From: Nocardia veterana NBRC 100344
GTDB lineage: Bacteria; Actinomycetota; Actinomycetes; Mycobacteriales; Mycobacteriaceae
Length of the DNA stretch: 64,000 nt
NCBI RefSeq assembly: GCF_000308855.1
Contig: NZ_BAGM01000049.1
Location: forward strand, 1-64,000
Direction: 5' to 3'
In this document: one piece after another, positions 8,376 to 16,722 of the stretch
Layout: the number at the start of each line of letters is the position of its first letter
Position numbering within the stretch: position 1 is the first letter of the stretch
The notes under the pieces: generated by a model
Seen by the model: only the letters and a program-made list of their open reading frames with translations
The model's database searches: none
Told to the model about the DNA's origin: nothing
Position numbers and translations under genes: made by a program

Positions 8376-9368
8376 GTGCGTTTCGGCATCTTCGTTCCCC
8401 AGGGCTGGCGGCTGGATCTGGTCGGCATCGATCCGGCCGCGCAGTGGGTGGTGATGCGGGATCTGGCGCGCCGCGCCGATGCCGTCGGCGGCTGGGAATC
8501 GCTGTGGGTGTACGACCACTTCCACACCGTTCCGGTGCCGACCGAGGAGGCCACGCACGAGGCGTGGACGCTGATGTCGGCCTTCGCGGCGGTCACCGAG
8601 CGTATCCGGCTCGGACAGATGTGCACCGCGATCGGTTATCGAAACCCGGCCTATCTCGCCAAGGTCGCCGCGACCGTGGACGTCGTCTCCGGTGGGCGGG
8701 TGGAGATGGGAATCGGCGGCGGCTGGTACGAACACGAGTGGCGCGCCTACGGGTACGGATTCCCTTCGGCCGGAGAGCGTTTGGCCCGATTGGACGAGGG
8801 CGTGCAGATCTTCCGCCAGGCGTGGACCACCGGCACCGCCACCCTCGCCGGACGGCACTACCAGGTCGACGGCGCCATCGTGCGGCCGTTGCCGCTACAG
8901 CAGGGCGGTATTCCGATCTGGGTCGCCGGTGGTGGCGAGAAGGTCACCCTGCGGATCGCGGCGAAATACGCGCAGTACACGAACTTCTCGGGTGATCCGG
9001 AGACGTTCGGCCGCAAGTCGGCGGTGTTGCGCGAGCACTGTGCCGCGGCGGGTACGGACTTCGAGGCCATCACGCGCAGCTCCAACTTCAACACGGTGGT
9101 CGGCTCGACCGAGGCCGAGGTGCGCGAGCGGATCGCCGCGATCCGGTCGCGGCTGGTTCCGGTGCTCGGCGCGGACGGCGCCGAAACCCAGGTGCGCGCC
9201 CTGTTCGGCGACGCGCCGGCGGTGGGCACACCGGAGCAGATCGTCGAAAGACTGTCGCACCTGCGTGATCTCGGGTTGGGCTATGCGATTCACAACTTCC
9301 CGGAGTCGGCCTACGACGTGTCGGGTGTCGAGTTGTTCGAGCGGGAGGTGCTTCCCGCGCTGCGCTGA
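8376..9368 (+). CDS. LLM-class F420-dependent oxidoreductase
   Basis: A 330-residue luciferase-like (bacterial luciferase superfamily) oxidoreductase. The start is GTG at 8376, placed by GGAGG just upstream. It begins with the typical beta strand VRFGIFVPQG, has GGRVEMGIGGGWYEHEWRAYG, and has the C-terminal TPEQIVERL stretch of the F420-dependent TIGR03560-like group. The substrate cannot be told. A methyltransferase gene follows after 35 bp on the same strand, so the two may be cotranscribed. Confidence 0.88.
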   Translation: MRFGIFVPQGWRLDLVGIDPAAQWVVMRDLARRADAVGGWESLWVYDHFHTVPVPTEEATHEAWTLMSAFAAVTERIRLGQMCTAIGYRNPAYLAKVAATVDVVSGGRVEMGIGGGWYEHEWRAYGYGFPSAGERLARLDEGVQIFRQAWTTGTATLAGRHYQVDGAIVRPLPLQQGGIPIWVAGGGEKVTLRIAAKYAQYTNFSGDPETFGRKSAVLREHCAAAGTDFEAITRSSNFNTVVGSTEAEVRERIAAIRSRLVPVLGADGAETQVRALFGDAPAVGTPEQIVERLSHLRDLGLGYAIHNFPESAYDVSGVELFEREVLPALR

Positions 9369-9403
9369 GCTGCGCCGACACCCGGCACGGGCATACTGTC
9401 GGG

Positions 9404-10210
9404 GTGAGCGATGACCGCGGTGTCCCCTCCTTTCATATCGGCAAGGTCCATCACCCCGAGCAGGAGTTGATCGTCCGGGTTCTCGACGATCAGGCCGGAT
9501 TACCGGGAGTCGTGCGGATGCGTGCCTGGGCCCGGGCGGCGTTGCGGGTGCGGCCGGGCGATACCGCCCTCGACATCGGCTCCGGCACCGGCAGCGAGGT
9601 CGTCGAACTGGCCGGCCTGGTCGGTGCGGACGGCCGGGCCATCGGGGTCGATCCGAACCCGTCCATGGTGGCGCTCGCGCGCGAGCGGGCGGCCGGGTCG
9701 CGGGCGGAATTCGTCGAGGGCTCGGTCTACGACCTGCCGCTGCCGGATGCGACCGTCGACGTGGCTCGCTGTGAGCGGGTGTACCAACATCTCGACGATC
9801 CGGCGAAAGCGACGGCGGAGATCGCCCGGGTGCTGCGTCCGGGCGGGCGTGTGGTCCTGATCGACAGCGACTGGTCGACCGCGATCTTCCACCCGGGCGA
9901 TCCGGAGGTGATCGACGCGCTGCGGCGGTATGCGGATGCGGACAGCCCGAACCGCAACTCCGGCAGGCAATTACGCGGTTTGCTGGTCGCCGCCGGTTTC
10001 GAGATCGACGATATCGGTTCCGAGGCGGTCGTCTGGGAACCGGCGGCGGTCCTGCCGATGTACACCGCGATCGCCGAACGAGGTGTCGCGGCCGGCGTCA
10101 TCACGGCCGAGCAGCGCGCCGAGTTGTTCGCCGAATTGGATCGGGGTATCGAGGCGGGCAACTATCACTTCTCGGTGACGATGTTCGCGGTGGTGGCGCA
10201 CCGGCCCTGA
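9404..10210 (+). CDS. Class I SAM-dependent methyltransferase
   Basis: A 268-residue methyltransferase starting at GTG. Motif I is [15 protein letters not shown] (about residues 58-72), the acidic ribose-binding residue is in GVDPNPSMV, and motif IV/post-motif is [15 protein letters not shown], followed by [13 protein letters not shown]. The layout is that of the UbiE/Methyltransf_11 group. Substrate unknown. It probably shares a transcript with the F420-type oxidoreductase upstream and ends at a strong hairpin. Confidence 0.88.
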   Translation: MSDDRGVPSFHIGKVHHPEQELIVRVLDDQAGLPGVVRMRAWARAALRVRPGDTALDIGSGTGSEVVELAGLVGADGRAIGVDPNPSMVALARERAAGSRAEFVEGSVYDLPLPDATVDVARCERVYQHLDDPAKATAEIARVLRPGGRVVLIDSDWSTAIFHPGDPEVIDALRRYADADSPNRNSGRQLRGLLVAAGFEIDDIGSEAVVWEPAAVLPMYTAIAERGVAAGVITAEQRAELFAELDRGIEAGNYHFSVTMFAVVAHRP

Positions 10211-10212
10211 GG

Positions 10213-10238
10213 TCCGGCCGGCCCTCGGGCCGGCCGGA
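10213..10238. terminator. Bidirectional stem-loop terminator
   Basis: A 12-bp perfect stem (TCCGGCCGGCCC and complement) with a minimal 2-nt loop sits between the convergent methyltransferase and secreted-protein genes. Confidence 0.7.
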
Positions 10239-10248
10239 ACCGAGTTCG

Positions 10249-10962
10249 TCAGTTCGCCGCGCCGTGCGCGTGCTCGGCCTGGAGCTGATTGAATTTCTGT
10301 GTGCCCGCGGCGATTCCGACCGGAATCGCGACGGCCACACCGCCCACGCTGGCACCCAGTCCGCCGACCGCGACCACGCCGACCAGACACGACGCCACCA
10401 TCGCCGGGATGGTCATCGTGCCCGCGGTGGCGAGGGAGATCAGGGTGCCGCCGGTGGCGATGCCGAGCGGGCAGCCGAGGCCCGCGCCCACCACCGATCC
10501 GGCCAGGCCGCCGACGGCCATCGCCAGGCCCATATGCGGTGCGGCCGCCGCCACCGCCTGCTGCAGATCGGCGGCGAGTTGATCGCCGGCGACCGGCTGT
10601 GACTGTGCCGCAACGTCTTCCGCGTCCTCGGCGACCGCGGTGGCCGGTTCGGCCGCGGCCGGTTCGGCCGGTGCCGGAACCTCGATCGGTGTCCCGAGCA
10701 CGGTGGCGCCGGTGGCGTCCCGGATATCGAATCGGCCGGGCCCGACGGCAACCGTGCCGAACGGTGTCCGGAGCGCGGCGGTCGCGGCGGATGTGTTGTC
10801 CTGATACCGGATATCGGGGGCCAGTGTGGTGGTGGTCCATTCCGACGGCGGCGTCGCGACCGTGGGTGCGGCCAGCGTTTCGGCGTGGGTGGTACCGGCC
10901 GCGGTGACCACGGCGATGGCGAGCAGGCCGGCAACGGCGCCGGTCCGGGTGAACGTCTTCAT
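10249..10962 (-). CDS. Secreted glycine-rich protein, paralogue A
   Basis: A 237-residue protein with a signal peptide (MKTFTRTGAVAGLLAIAVV, cleavage near AGTTHAET). A polar domain (about residues 30-115) is followed by a Gly/Ala-rich hydrophobic tail in which VGAGLGCPLGIATGGTL and ASCLVGVVAVGGLGA repeat a GC-P-LG/GGTL/GC pattern. The same tail occurs in the next gene, so the two are tandem paralogues. The architecture resembles the exported DUF8020-type proteins common in Nocardia. The tail may insert in or associate with the envelope, which is inference. Confidence 0.75.
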   Translation of the reverse strand: MKTFTRTGAVAGLLAIAVVTAAGTTHAETLAAPTVATPPSEWTTTTLAPDIRYQDNTSAATAALRTPFGTVAVGPGRFDIRDATGATVLGTPIEVPAPAEPAAAEPATAVAEDAEDVAAQSQPVAGDQLAADLQQAVAAAAPHMGLAMAVGGLAGSVVGAGLGCPLGIATGGTLISLATAGTMTIPAMVASCLVGVVAVGGLGASVGGVAVAIPVGIAAGTQKFNQLQAEHAHGAAN

Positions 10963-10996
10963 CTGATCTTTCCGCTCTGGGGTCGGGGCTGTTGAA

Positions 10997-11512
10997 TTAC
11001 CGCGCGTCGGCCTGGACCGGCATCGCCTGTGCGATCAGGCCTTTCGCGTGCAGTGATCCGTACTGTTCGCCCACCGCGTTCGCCAGACTCGGCCCGCCGC
11101 TGACGATGCCGCCGGCCATTCCACCGAGGAATCCGAGCGTGCCCGCACCCAGGATGCAGCCGCCGACGACGCCGATCGGTGTCAGGACCGGAACCGGGAT
11201 GGTCAGCGTGCCGCCGGTGACGGCACCGAGCGGACAGCCCACGACGACACCGGCCGCCGTGCCGACGACCTGTCCGACGGCGGAGCCGTCGGCCCACGCG
11301 CCCGCGATGGCGTCGAAGGCGTTGAGATATTCGGTCGTCGGGTCGACGACGGGCGCCGGGCCGGACGGATCGATGTCGGTGGCTGTGTCATGAACGCCCG
11401 CGGCCGGATCGGCCGCGGGCTGTCCAGACCCGGCGAAGGCCGGAGCGGCGAGGGCCACAATGGCGGACGCGGCGAGGACCGCCACGGCGGCCGCGCGTGT
11501 GAGGTGACGCAT
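10997..11512 (-). CDS. Secreted glycine-rich protein, paralogue B
   Basis: A 171-residue protein read from ATG at 11512 (MRHLTRAAAVAVLAASA), which gives a clean signal peptide ending near PAFAGSG. The mature protein has a short Asp/Pro-rich linker and then the hydrophobic Gly-rich tail VVVGCPLGAVTGGTL...GGCILGAGTLGFLGG, closely matching paralogue A. It lies 34 bp upstream of paralogue A on the same strand, so the pair probably forms one transcript. Function unknown; an envelope location is likely. Confidence 0.78.
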   Translation of the reverse strand: MRHLTRAAAVAVLAASAIVALAAPAFAGSGQPAADPAAGVHDTATDIDPSGPAPVVDPTTEYLNAFDAIAGAWADGSAVGQVVGTAAGVVVGCPLGAVTGGTLTIPVPVLTPIGVVGGCILGAGTLGFLGGMAGGIVSGGPSLANAVGEQYGSLHAKGLIAQAMPVQADAR

Positions 11513-11659
11513 GGTTCTTCTTTCTCGATGCCTGATTGCGACTCGTGACTTCCCGATTCGCCGAACCGGCATTCTCACGAGCCGTCCGTACAGTAGTCAG
11601 CCGGCGTTCGCAGCCCGGAACCAGTCGGGCTCGTCGGGCAGCTCCGGGGACGACGCGGG

Positions 11660-13954
11660 TCAGCACCCGGGCCGGGTGGGCAATCGCATCGGGCTGCCCG
11701 GCGCGAGGGTCCGGGTGCCGCTCGGGGTGTCGATCGCGATCGGTTCGCCGGCGGTGAGAGTGACCGTCGTGGTGTCGGTGGCGATTCGGAGGTCGAGCGT
11801 CGATGCGCCCACCCGCAGGCCGCGGATCCGCAGTCCGTCCGGGAAGCCGGTGGGCAGCATCGGATCGAGGGCGATTCCCGAATCCGTCCAGCGTAATCCC
11901 GTGGGGCCGTAGAGCATTCCCTGCAGGAAGCCCGCGGCTCCGGTGACGAAGACCCAGGCCGATTGGCCCAAGGCGTTGGCGCCGGAACGGTTTCCGCGCG
12001 CCTCGGATTGGAAGTCGTAGGGTGGGCGCACATACGGCTGCACCGACCGATCCAGGTAGTCCTGGGTGCGGCACGGGTCGTAGCGGGCGCTCAGGATCGC
12101 CCCGACGCTGTTGGTCATATTCGGTCCGTCGGGATCGGTGCGGTCGAAGTAGTAGCGCAGGGTGGCGGCGGGGGAGTATCCGGGCGCGGAGTAGGAGAAC
12201 GGGTAGCTGAGCAGCACCGTATCGGCCTGCTTGATCGGCGCGCCGGTGTAGCCGAGGTATTCCGCGGGTACGCCGGGCGCGACATCGGGCGGCATGGCCA
12301 TATTGACCGCGATATCGGCCCAGCGCGGATCGACCGGCAGCCCGCTGTCGTGTGCCGCGCGCGCCGCGATCCGCATCGTCTCCCGCACGCCGCCGTTGGT
12401 GAGGGCGTTGTCGACGGAGACGGCGACGTATTCGTCGGCGCCGGCCGCGGGGGCGTAATGGTATTTGCCGTCGGGCAGTTTCGGGCCCACCCGGGCGGTC
12501 AGGTACGCCGCGATCGCCGTGATGACCGGCGCACCGGTGGTCCGCAACCACTGGCGGTCCCCGGTGGCGAGGTAGTACTGCCATTGGGCCAGCGCGATCT
12601 CGTTGTGCAGATGTTCCTCGGTGAGTCCGCAGCCCACCGGGGAGGCGCACCGCTGGGCCGGTCCGTCGTCCCACGGATACAGCGCCCCGGGCAGTCCGTA
12701 ACCGCGCGCGTTCGCCTGCGCGGCGGGCAGGGCGGCACCGCGGAAATCGACGATGGTGCGTGCCAGGTCGGGATACAGCGCCAGCAGGGTGGGGAAAATC
12801 CAGGTGTCGGCGTCCCAGAACGTCATGCCGCCGTAATCGTCGGAGGACAGGCCCGCGGGTTGTACCGACCAGTGCTCCCCGGCCCGGACGCTGGACAGCA
12901 CCGAATACAGCGCGGCACGGATCCAGCGGGGATAGTCCACGCGCCCGGACACGTCGATCGCCGGCTGCCACAACCGATCCCATTCCGCAGCATGGGCGGC
13001 GTGCTCGGCGTCGAACCCGGCGGAGCGGGCGGTGACGGCCGTGGCGGTGGCCGCCGCCAGTGGGTCGGTGCCGTAGCAGGTGGCGGAGATACCGACGAAT
13101 TTGGTGAAGGTGTAGCTCGTGCCTGCGGAAACCGCGGTGCCGTATCGCATTTCGTTACTTCCCGGCACGGCATCGGTGGTGGTGCCCGCCGGTGCGTCGA
13201 CGGCCGACACCACGAACGCGGTGTCGGCGGTGCCGTCGGCGCGCACGCCCGCCACGCTCTGCCTCCGTTCCGGGTCGGCGAACGCGGCCACCGGGGCGGC
13301 CCGGCGCGCGGCGGCGGTGTCGACGCGGTCGACGACGTCGAGCGGGCCGGAGTACGCCGGCGTGATCGTCAGTTTCTGGACGGCGAGATCGGGCCGGGAC
13401 CGCGAGACGAACGTGTCGTAGCGCAACCGCACGGAGTGCGCGGAATCGGGAGCCCAGACGGCCTCGGTGGTCACGGTGGCGGTGCGGTAGTCGAGCCGCT
13501 GGTGGTACTCGGTAACGGTCGCCGGGTCCACCGCCGGGTCGTAGGTGTGGCCCGCGACCCGCACGGCGAACCCCGACCAGGCGGGCAGCGCGGCGATCAC
13601 CTGGGTGTACTGCGGTGACGGTGCGGCGCGCGCGTAGAAACCGGCCAGATACGTTCCGGTGTAGCGCGATTGCTCCAGTGGGAACGAGGTCCGCACCGCA
13701 TCGCCGTAGTCCTGGTACCCGCCCCCACTGGGCGGCAGCACCGTGCCGATCCGGCCGTTGCCGAGGTAGGGGGCGGCGTGGAAATCACTGGGCGCGAACG
13801 TGTCCGAACTCGCCGACCACGAATCGCCGGTGTCGGTGTTCTCGGCCACCGCCGGAGCCGATCCGGTCACGGGCGCCAGCAGCCCGATCACCAGCACTGC
13901 GGCGGGCCACAGCCGCGCCCGGCGCATCCTTGCCATCGGGGTCACGGCGCTCAT
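11660..13954 (-). CDS. Secreted glycoside hydrolase family 65 (acid trehalase-like)
   Basis: A 764-residue exported enzyme. The start is taken at ATG 13954, with 13936 and 13927 also possible; the signal peptide is MRRARLWPAAVLVIGLL, cleaved near APAVAE. An N-terminal beta-sandwich is followed by an (alpha/alpha)6 barrel. GGMTFWDADTWIFPTLLALY is the hallmark of ATH1-like trehalases, and GADEYVAVSVDNALTNGG aligns with the region holding the GH65 catalytic acid Glu. A short beta domain closes the protein. Trehalose is the likely substrate by family, and other alpha-glucosides are possible. It is the last gene of the anti-sigma/DsbA operon, 44 bp after the DsbA-like gene. Confidence 0.85.
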   Translation of the reverse strand: MSAVTPMARMRRARLWPAAVLVIGLLAPVTGSAPAVAENTDTGDSWSASSDTFAPSDFHAAPYLGNGRIGTVLPPSGGGYQDYGDAVRTSFPLEQSRYTGTYLAGFYARAAPSPQYTQVIAALPAWSGFAVRVAGHTYDPAVDPATVTEYHQRLDYRTATVTTEAVWAPDSAHSVRLRYDTFVSRSRPDLAVQKLTITPAYSGPLDVVDRVDTAAARRAAPVAAFADPERRQSVAGVRADGTADTAFVVSAVDAPAGTTTDAVPGSNEMRYGTAVSAGTSYTFTKFVGISATCYGTDPLAAATATAVTARSAGFDAEHAAHAAEWDRLWQPAIDVSGRVDYPRWIRAALYSVLSSVRAGEHWSVQPAGLSSDDYGGMTFWDADTWIFPTLLALYPDLARTIVDFRGAALPAAQANARGYGLPGALYPWDDGPAQRCASPVGCGLTEEHLHNEIALAQWQYYLATGDRQWLRTTGAPVITAIAAYLTARVGPKLPDGKYHYAPAAGADEYVAVSVDNALTNGGVRETMRIAARAAHDSGLPVDPRWADIAVNMAMPPDVAPGVPAEYLGYTGAPIKQADTVLLSYPFSYSAPGYSPAATLRYYFDRTDPDGPNMTNSVGAILSARYDPCRTQDYLDRSVQPYVRPPYDFQSEARGNRSGANALGQSAWVFVTGAAGFLQGMLYGPTGLRWTDSGIALDPMLPTGFPDGLRIRGLRVGASTLDLRIATDTTTVTLTAGEPIAIDTPSGTRTLAPGSPMRLPTRPGC

Positions 13955-13998
13955 GGTCGGTGGCGTCCGGACCTCGGTCAACCCGACACGCTCGCCGG

Positions 13999-14673
13999 TC
14001 AGCCGGCGGCGGCCGCGAGGAGGCGGGTGACGGCGTCGGGATCGTCGGCATCGACCACCGGGAACCCCGCGCCCGGTTCGCCGACCCAGTGCAGTTCGAT
14101 GCCGGGATTGTGGACATCGGTGCCGTCGGGCAGAAACAGGTGCGGACTGCCCTGGACTTCCGCTCGGCCGGTGCGGTAGGTCCGCATCAGGTCCGCGCGG
14201 GCGGCGCCGGTGTCGAGATCGGCGGCCAGCCGTTCGGCATCGACAGCCGGGCAGGTTTCGGCGATCGCCACGAGTTCGTGCCGCAGGTCGATGGGGCGGC
14301 TGTCGCAGAACAACGCCCGGCGCACCGCCATATCGAATTCCTCGGCGGCGGTGCGGGACTGGCGTGCGGCGGCATGGACCGCCTCGTTGGCCGGGAGCGT
14401 GGAATTGGGCCAGGTCTGCACATCGGCGCGCCACGGGCGCCAGCCGAAATCCGGTGCCAGCGCGCCGATTACCGGTATCTCGACGTCGACGAGGCGCTTC
14501 GGGACGGGCGATCGGTTCACGTCCTCGAGCGAGAACAGGCGCAGATCCATCCGCACCGCGTCGTCGAGGCCCAACTCGGTTCGGCGTCGATACAGCCGGT
14601 CGAGAATCAGCGTGGACCAGCCACACGCGACATCGGTGAATATCGCGATGGTCCCGGCCGCCACGTCAACCAT
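13999..14673 (-). CDS. DsbA/FrnE-like thioredoxin-fold protein with incomplete active site
   Basis: A 224-residue protein read from ATG at 14673, overlapping the end of the anti-sigma gene by 8 bp, which indicates coupled translation. The fold is DsbA/FrnE-like: an N-terminal strand IAIFTDVACGWSTLILDRLY with the active-site position, a helical insert, and a C-terminal GSPHLFLPDGT cis-Pro region. The expected CxxC is CGWS here, so the resolving cysteine is gone. Disulfide exchange would therefore be altered or absent; it may act as a glutathione/mycothiol-type or binding protein. No signal peptide, so cytoplasmic. Confidence 0.8.
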   Translation of the reverse strand: MVDVAAGTIAIFTDVACGWSTLILDRLYRRRTELGLDDAVRMDLRLFSLEDVNRSPVPKRLVDVEIPVIGALAPDFGWRPWRADVQTWPNSTLPANEAVHAAARQSRTAAEEFDMAVRRALFCDSRPIDLRHELVAIAETCPAVDAERLAADLDTGAARADLMRTYRTGRAEVQGSPHLFLPDGTDVHNPGIELHWVGEPGAGFPVVDADDPDAVTRLLAAAAG

Positions 14674-15100
14674 CCGCGGGTCCCGTCTCGTGGGTCCGGA
14701 CGAAGCCGACGGTGACCGGAAAGCCGTGGCGTTCGGGATCGAAGGGTTCGGCGACCGTCGCGAAGGAATGGGTGACCGTGTCGAGCACCTGCCACGGGAG
14801 GGTTTTCTCGCCGATGGCGTCGGCCGCCGCCGCCACCGCGCCGACGGTGATCGACAGCTGCCCCGGCCGCGTGACGAACTCGCATTCGATCGGTGCGTCC
14901 CGCACCGAGGCACAGATCAACGCCGTGGCGACCTCGTCGAGAGCGACCCGGACGTCCTCGGTTTCCTCCGCCGACAGCGCCGCGTTCAGCGTGACGGTGT
15001 CCGACAACGCCCGCAGCATCGTGAGCTGGTCCAATTCGGGGCTGGTCCGAACGGTGATCGTGGCCGCGTGTGGCGGGAGCTGTCCGGCGCCTGTACCCAT
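14666..15100 (-). CDS. UsfX/RsbW-like anti-sigma factor
   Basis: A 144-residue HATPase-type protein starting at ATG 15100 behind AGGAGG. Its closest pattern is UsfX of M. tuberculosis, the anti-SigF factor (compare DVRVALDEVATALICAS with the UsfX N-box region). As in UsfX, the canonical Asn of the ATP-binding N-box is replaced. The family sequesters a stress sigma factor until an anti-anti-sigma protein releases it. No sigma gene lies beside it; instead DsbA-like and GH65 genes follow. A SigF-type promoter stands 75 bp upstream, which fits autoregulation. Confidence 0.8.
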   Translation of the reverse strand: MGTGAGQLPPHAATITVRTSPELDQLTMLRALSDTVTLNAALSAEETEDVRVALDEVATALICASVRDAPIECEFVTRPGQLSITVGAVAAAADAIGEKTLPWQVLDTVTHSFATVAEPFDPERHGFPVTVGFVRTHETGPADG

Positions 15101-15174
15101 GGCTGATCCTCCTGCGCTCGGTATCCGGCGTTGCGGTGCGGCCGATGGCGGGTGGCGGTGCGCACGGCGAGCGG

Positions 15175-15199
15175 ATACCCGGGTGTGGAAGCGGAAAAC
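15175..15199 (-). promoter_or_regulatory. SigF/SigB-type promoter of the anti-sigma operon
   Basis: On the minus strand GTTT (15199-15196) is followed after exactly 15 bp by GGGTAT (15180-15175). This matches the mycobacterial SigF consensus of GTTT, a 15-17 bp spacer and GGGTA. It lies about 75 bp ahead of the UsfX-like start codon. Confidence 0.6.
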
Positions 15200-15346
15200 G
15201 GGTGTCGGTGGGCCGCTGTTCGATCGACGCCGGTGGTGTTCGGCCGCGCCGGGCGTGGAGAAGTCCCGTGCGGCGCGGTTCGGAACCACCCGCGCGGGTA
15301 TGCGTCCGGCAGGTGGCGACGCGGGCACGGTGCACGCCGATTCCGC

Positions 15347-15705
15347 GTGGCCACGACACGGGTCGGCTCCGAGCCGGGCAGCTGCGGCGCCAACACGCCG
15401 AGGCACGATGGTGGCCGGCGCGCGCCGCAGGACCTGATCGTCGTCGGCGCCTCGGCCGGCGGCGTCGAAGCGCTGCGCGAATTCGTCGGTGACCTACCCG
15501 CCGATCTCGATGCGGCGGTGGCGGTGGTGCTGCATATGCCGCCGCACGGCGCCAGCGCCCTACCGGCGATTCTGGACCGGGCCGGGCCGTTGCCGGCGGT
15601 CGCCGCGGCCCAGGGAACTCGCTCACCGATCGCAACGGCTCGCCGGTGGGCGCCGTTCTGGTGATGGAGCCGGTGGACGGCGAGGGCGGGATTCAGCCGA
15701 GTTGA
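15347..15705 (+). pseudogene. CheB-methylesterase-like remnant with frameshift
   Basis: In one frame, after about 28 residues, stands the start of a CheB catalytic domain: [18 protein letters not shown] with the active-site Ser, and [20 protein letters not shown] with the His. The homology stops near 15610. A different frame then gives [19 protein letters not shown] and ends at 15705; this looks like the final strands of a PAS-type domain. The rest of CheB, with its catalytic Asp, and anything between are missing. It reads as a CheB-PAS sensor reduced by an internal deletion. The GTG at 15347 is a guess. It overlaps the end of the convergent STAS-ATPase gene. Confidence 0.6.
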
Positions 15706-16469
15706 CGCGGCCGGGCCGTCGGCAGAGTCGCCCACACGATCTTGCCGGACGGCCAGCGCGGTGCACACCCCCAGGCCGCGGCGAGCCCGGCGACCATGTG
15801 CAGTCCGTGCGTCCGGCGCCCCGACGGTTCCGGCTCGGTCTCCAGCAATACGGCCTCGTGCGGGTCGGGATCCGCCACCGCGACGGTCAGCAGATCGTTG
15901 CGGTATTCGAGGTGCACGTCGATGTCGGCAATCTCGGCGAAGATGCCGTGCTGATAAGCGTTCTCGACGAATTCGGTGGCGATGACCTGAGCGTCCCCGC
16001 TGGTGCCGGCGATCGCCCAGTCGGTGCACACCTCGTCGACGAAGCGCCGGACACGGGGACCGGTATCGGCGGTGAGGGCCATGGTGAGGTCCACCCGGCG
16101 GCGCAGCGGCGGGTCGGCCAGGGCCGCGACCGCCGCGGGCACGGAGGCGTGGATCGGCAGAAACCGGCGGATGGCGCTGCGGACGAGCCGCTGTCGCAGC
16201 GCATCGCCCCGGGCTACCAGCACGATCGGCACTGCCGGCCAGTCGGCGGTGCGCAGCCGAGCGCTGGTGAAGGCGGTGAGCGCCGTCTCGGAGCAGACGG
16301 TGAGCTCGTCCAGGCATACGACGACCGCGCGCGGCTGCTCGACCACGTACTTGACCAGCTCCGCCGCGAAACGGCGATAGGTCACGGCATCCAGCGGGCC
16401 CCGTGGTTGCAGGACCGTGCAGCACTCGACCTCGTTCGGCTGCCAGCGGATATCAGCGGCGGTGTCCAC
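15693..16469 (-). CDS. STAS-HATPase stress-signalling protein (anti-sigma type)
   Basis: A 258-residue protein read from GTG at 16469; no better start is visible upstream. Residues about 10-100 form a STAS domain (VLQPRGPLDAVTYRRFAAEL, VVVCLDELTVCSETALTAF), as in anti-anti-sigma factors. Residues about 120-255 form an RsbW-type HATPase with a full N-box, IATEFVENAYQHG, then VADPDPHEAV and RTHGLHMVAGLAAAWG. Joining both partner types in one chain is known in actinobacteria and suggests a self-contained module in sigma-factor partner switching. It sits beside the UsfX-like gene and the CheB remnant. Confidence 0.82.
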   Translation of the reverse strand: MDTAADIRWQPNEVECCTVLQPRGPLDAVTYRRFAAELVKYVVEQPRAVVVCLDELTVCSETALTAFTSARLRTADWPAVPIVLVARGDALRQRLVRSAIRRFLPIHASVPAAVAALADPPLRRRVDLTMALTADTGPRVRRFVDEVCTDWAIAGTSGDAQVIATEFVENAYQHGIFAEIADIDVHLEYRNDLLTVAVADPDPHEAVLLETEPEPSGRRTHGLHMVAGLAAAWGCAPRWPSGKIVWATLPTARPRQLG

Positions 16470-16722
16470 GGTGGATCGGATCCGGTCGTGACGGGTGCGC
16501 CATCGCGGCGACCGCGGCGAGATCTGTTCGCCGGGCGGGCGGCTTCGTCGGCATAATTGGACTTTACCCGCGTCGATCGCGGTTATTCGCGGTAGGGGCA
16601 ACGGGCCGTGAGCGAATTCGGGTCGCCGGCATCGGTCGTCTCGTTGCTCGTCCGACCTTTGCGAAATGGTTACCGGTGATCGTGAGTTTCGCTTGTCGAC
16701 ATATCGAATTCGCACACCGAGA

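Noticed and set aside
11963-13618. 551-residue plus-strand frame inside the GH65 gene
   Set aside because: Antisense of a clear glycoside hydrolase; the product is rich in Gly, Arg and His and has no recognisable fold.
14674-14913. N-terminal extension of the DsbA-like frame
   Set aside because: Arg/Ser-rich and wholly inside the anti-sigma gene; ATG 14673 with the 8-bp overlap is the natural start.
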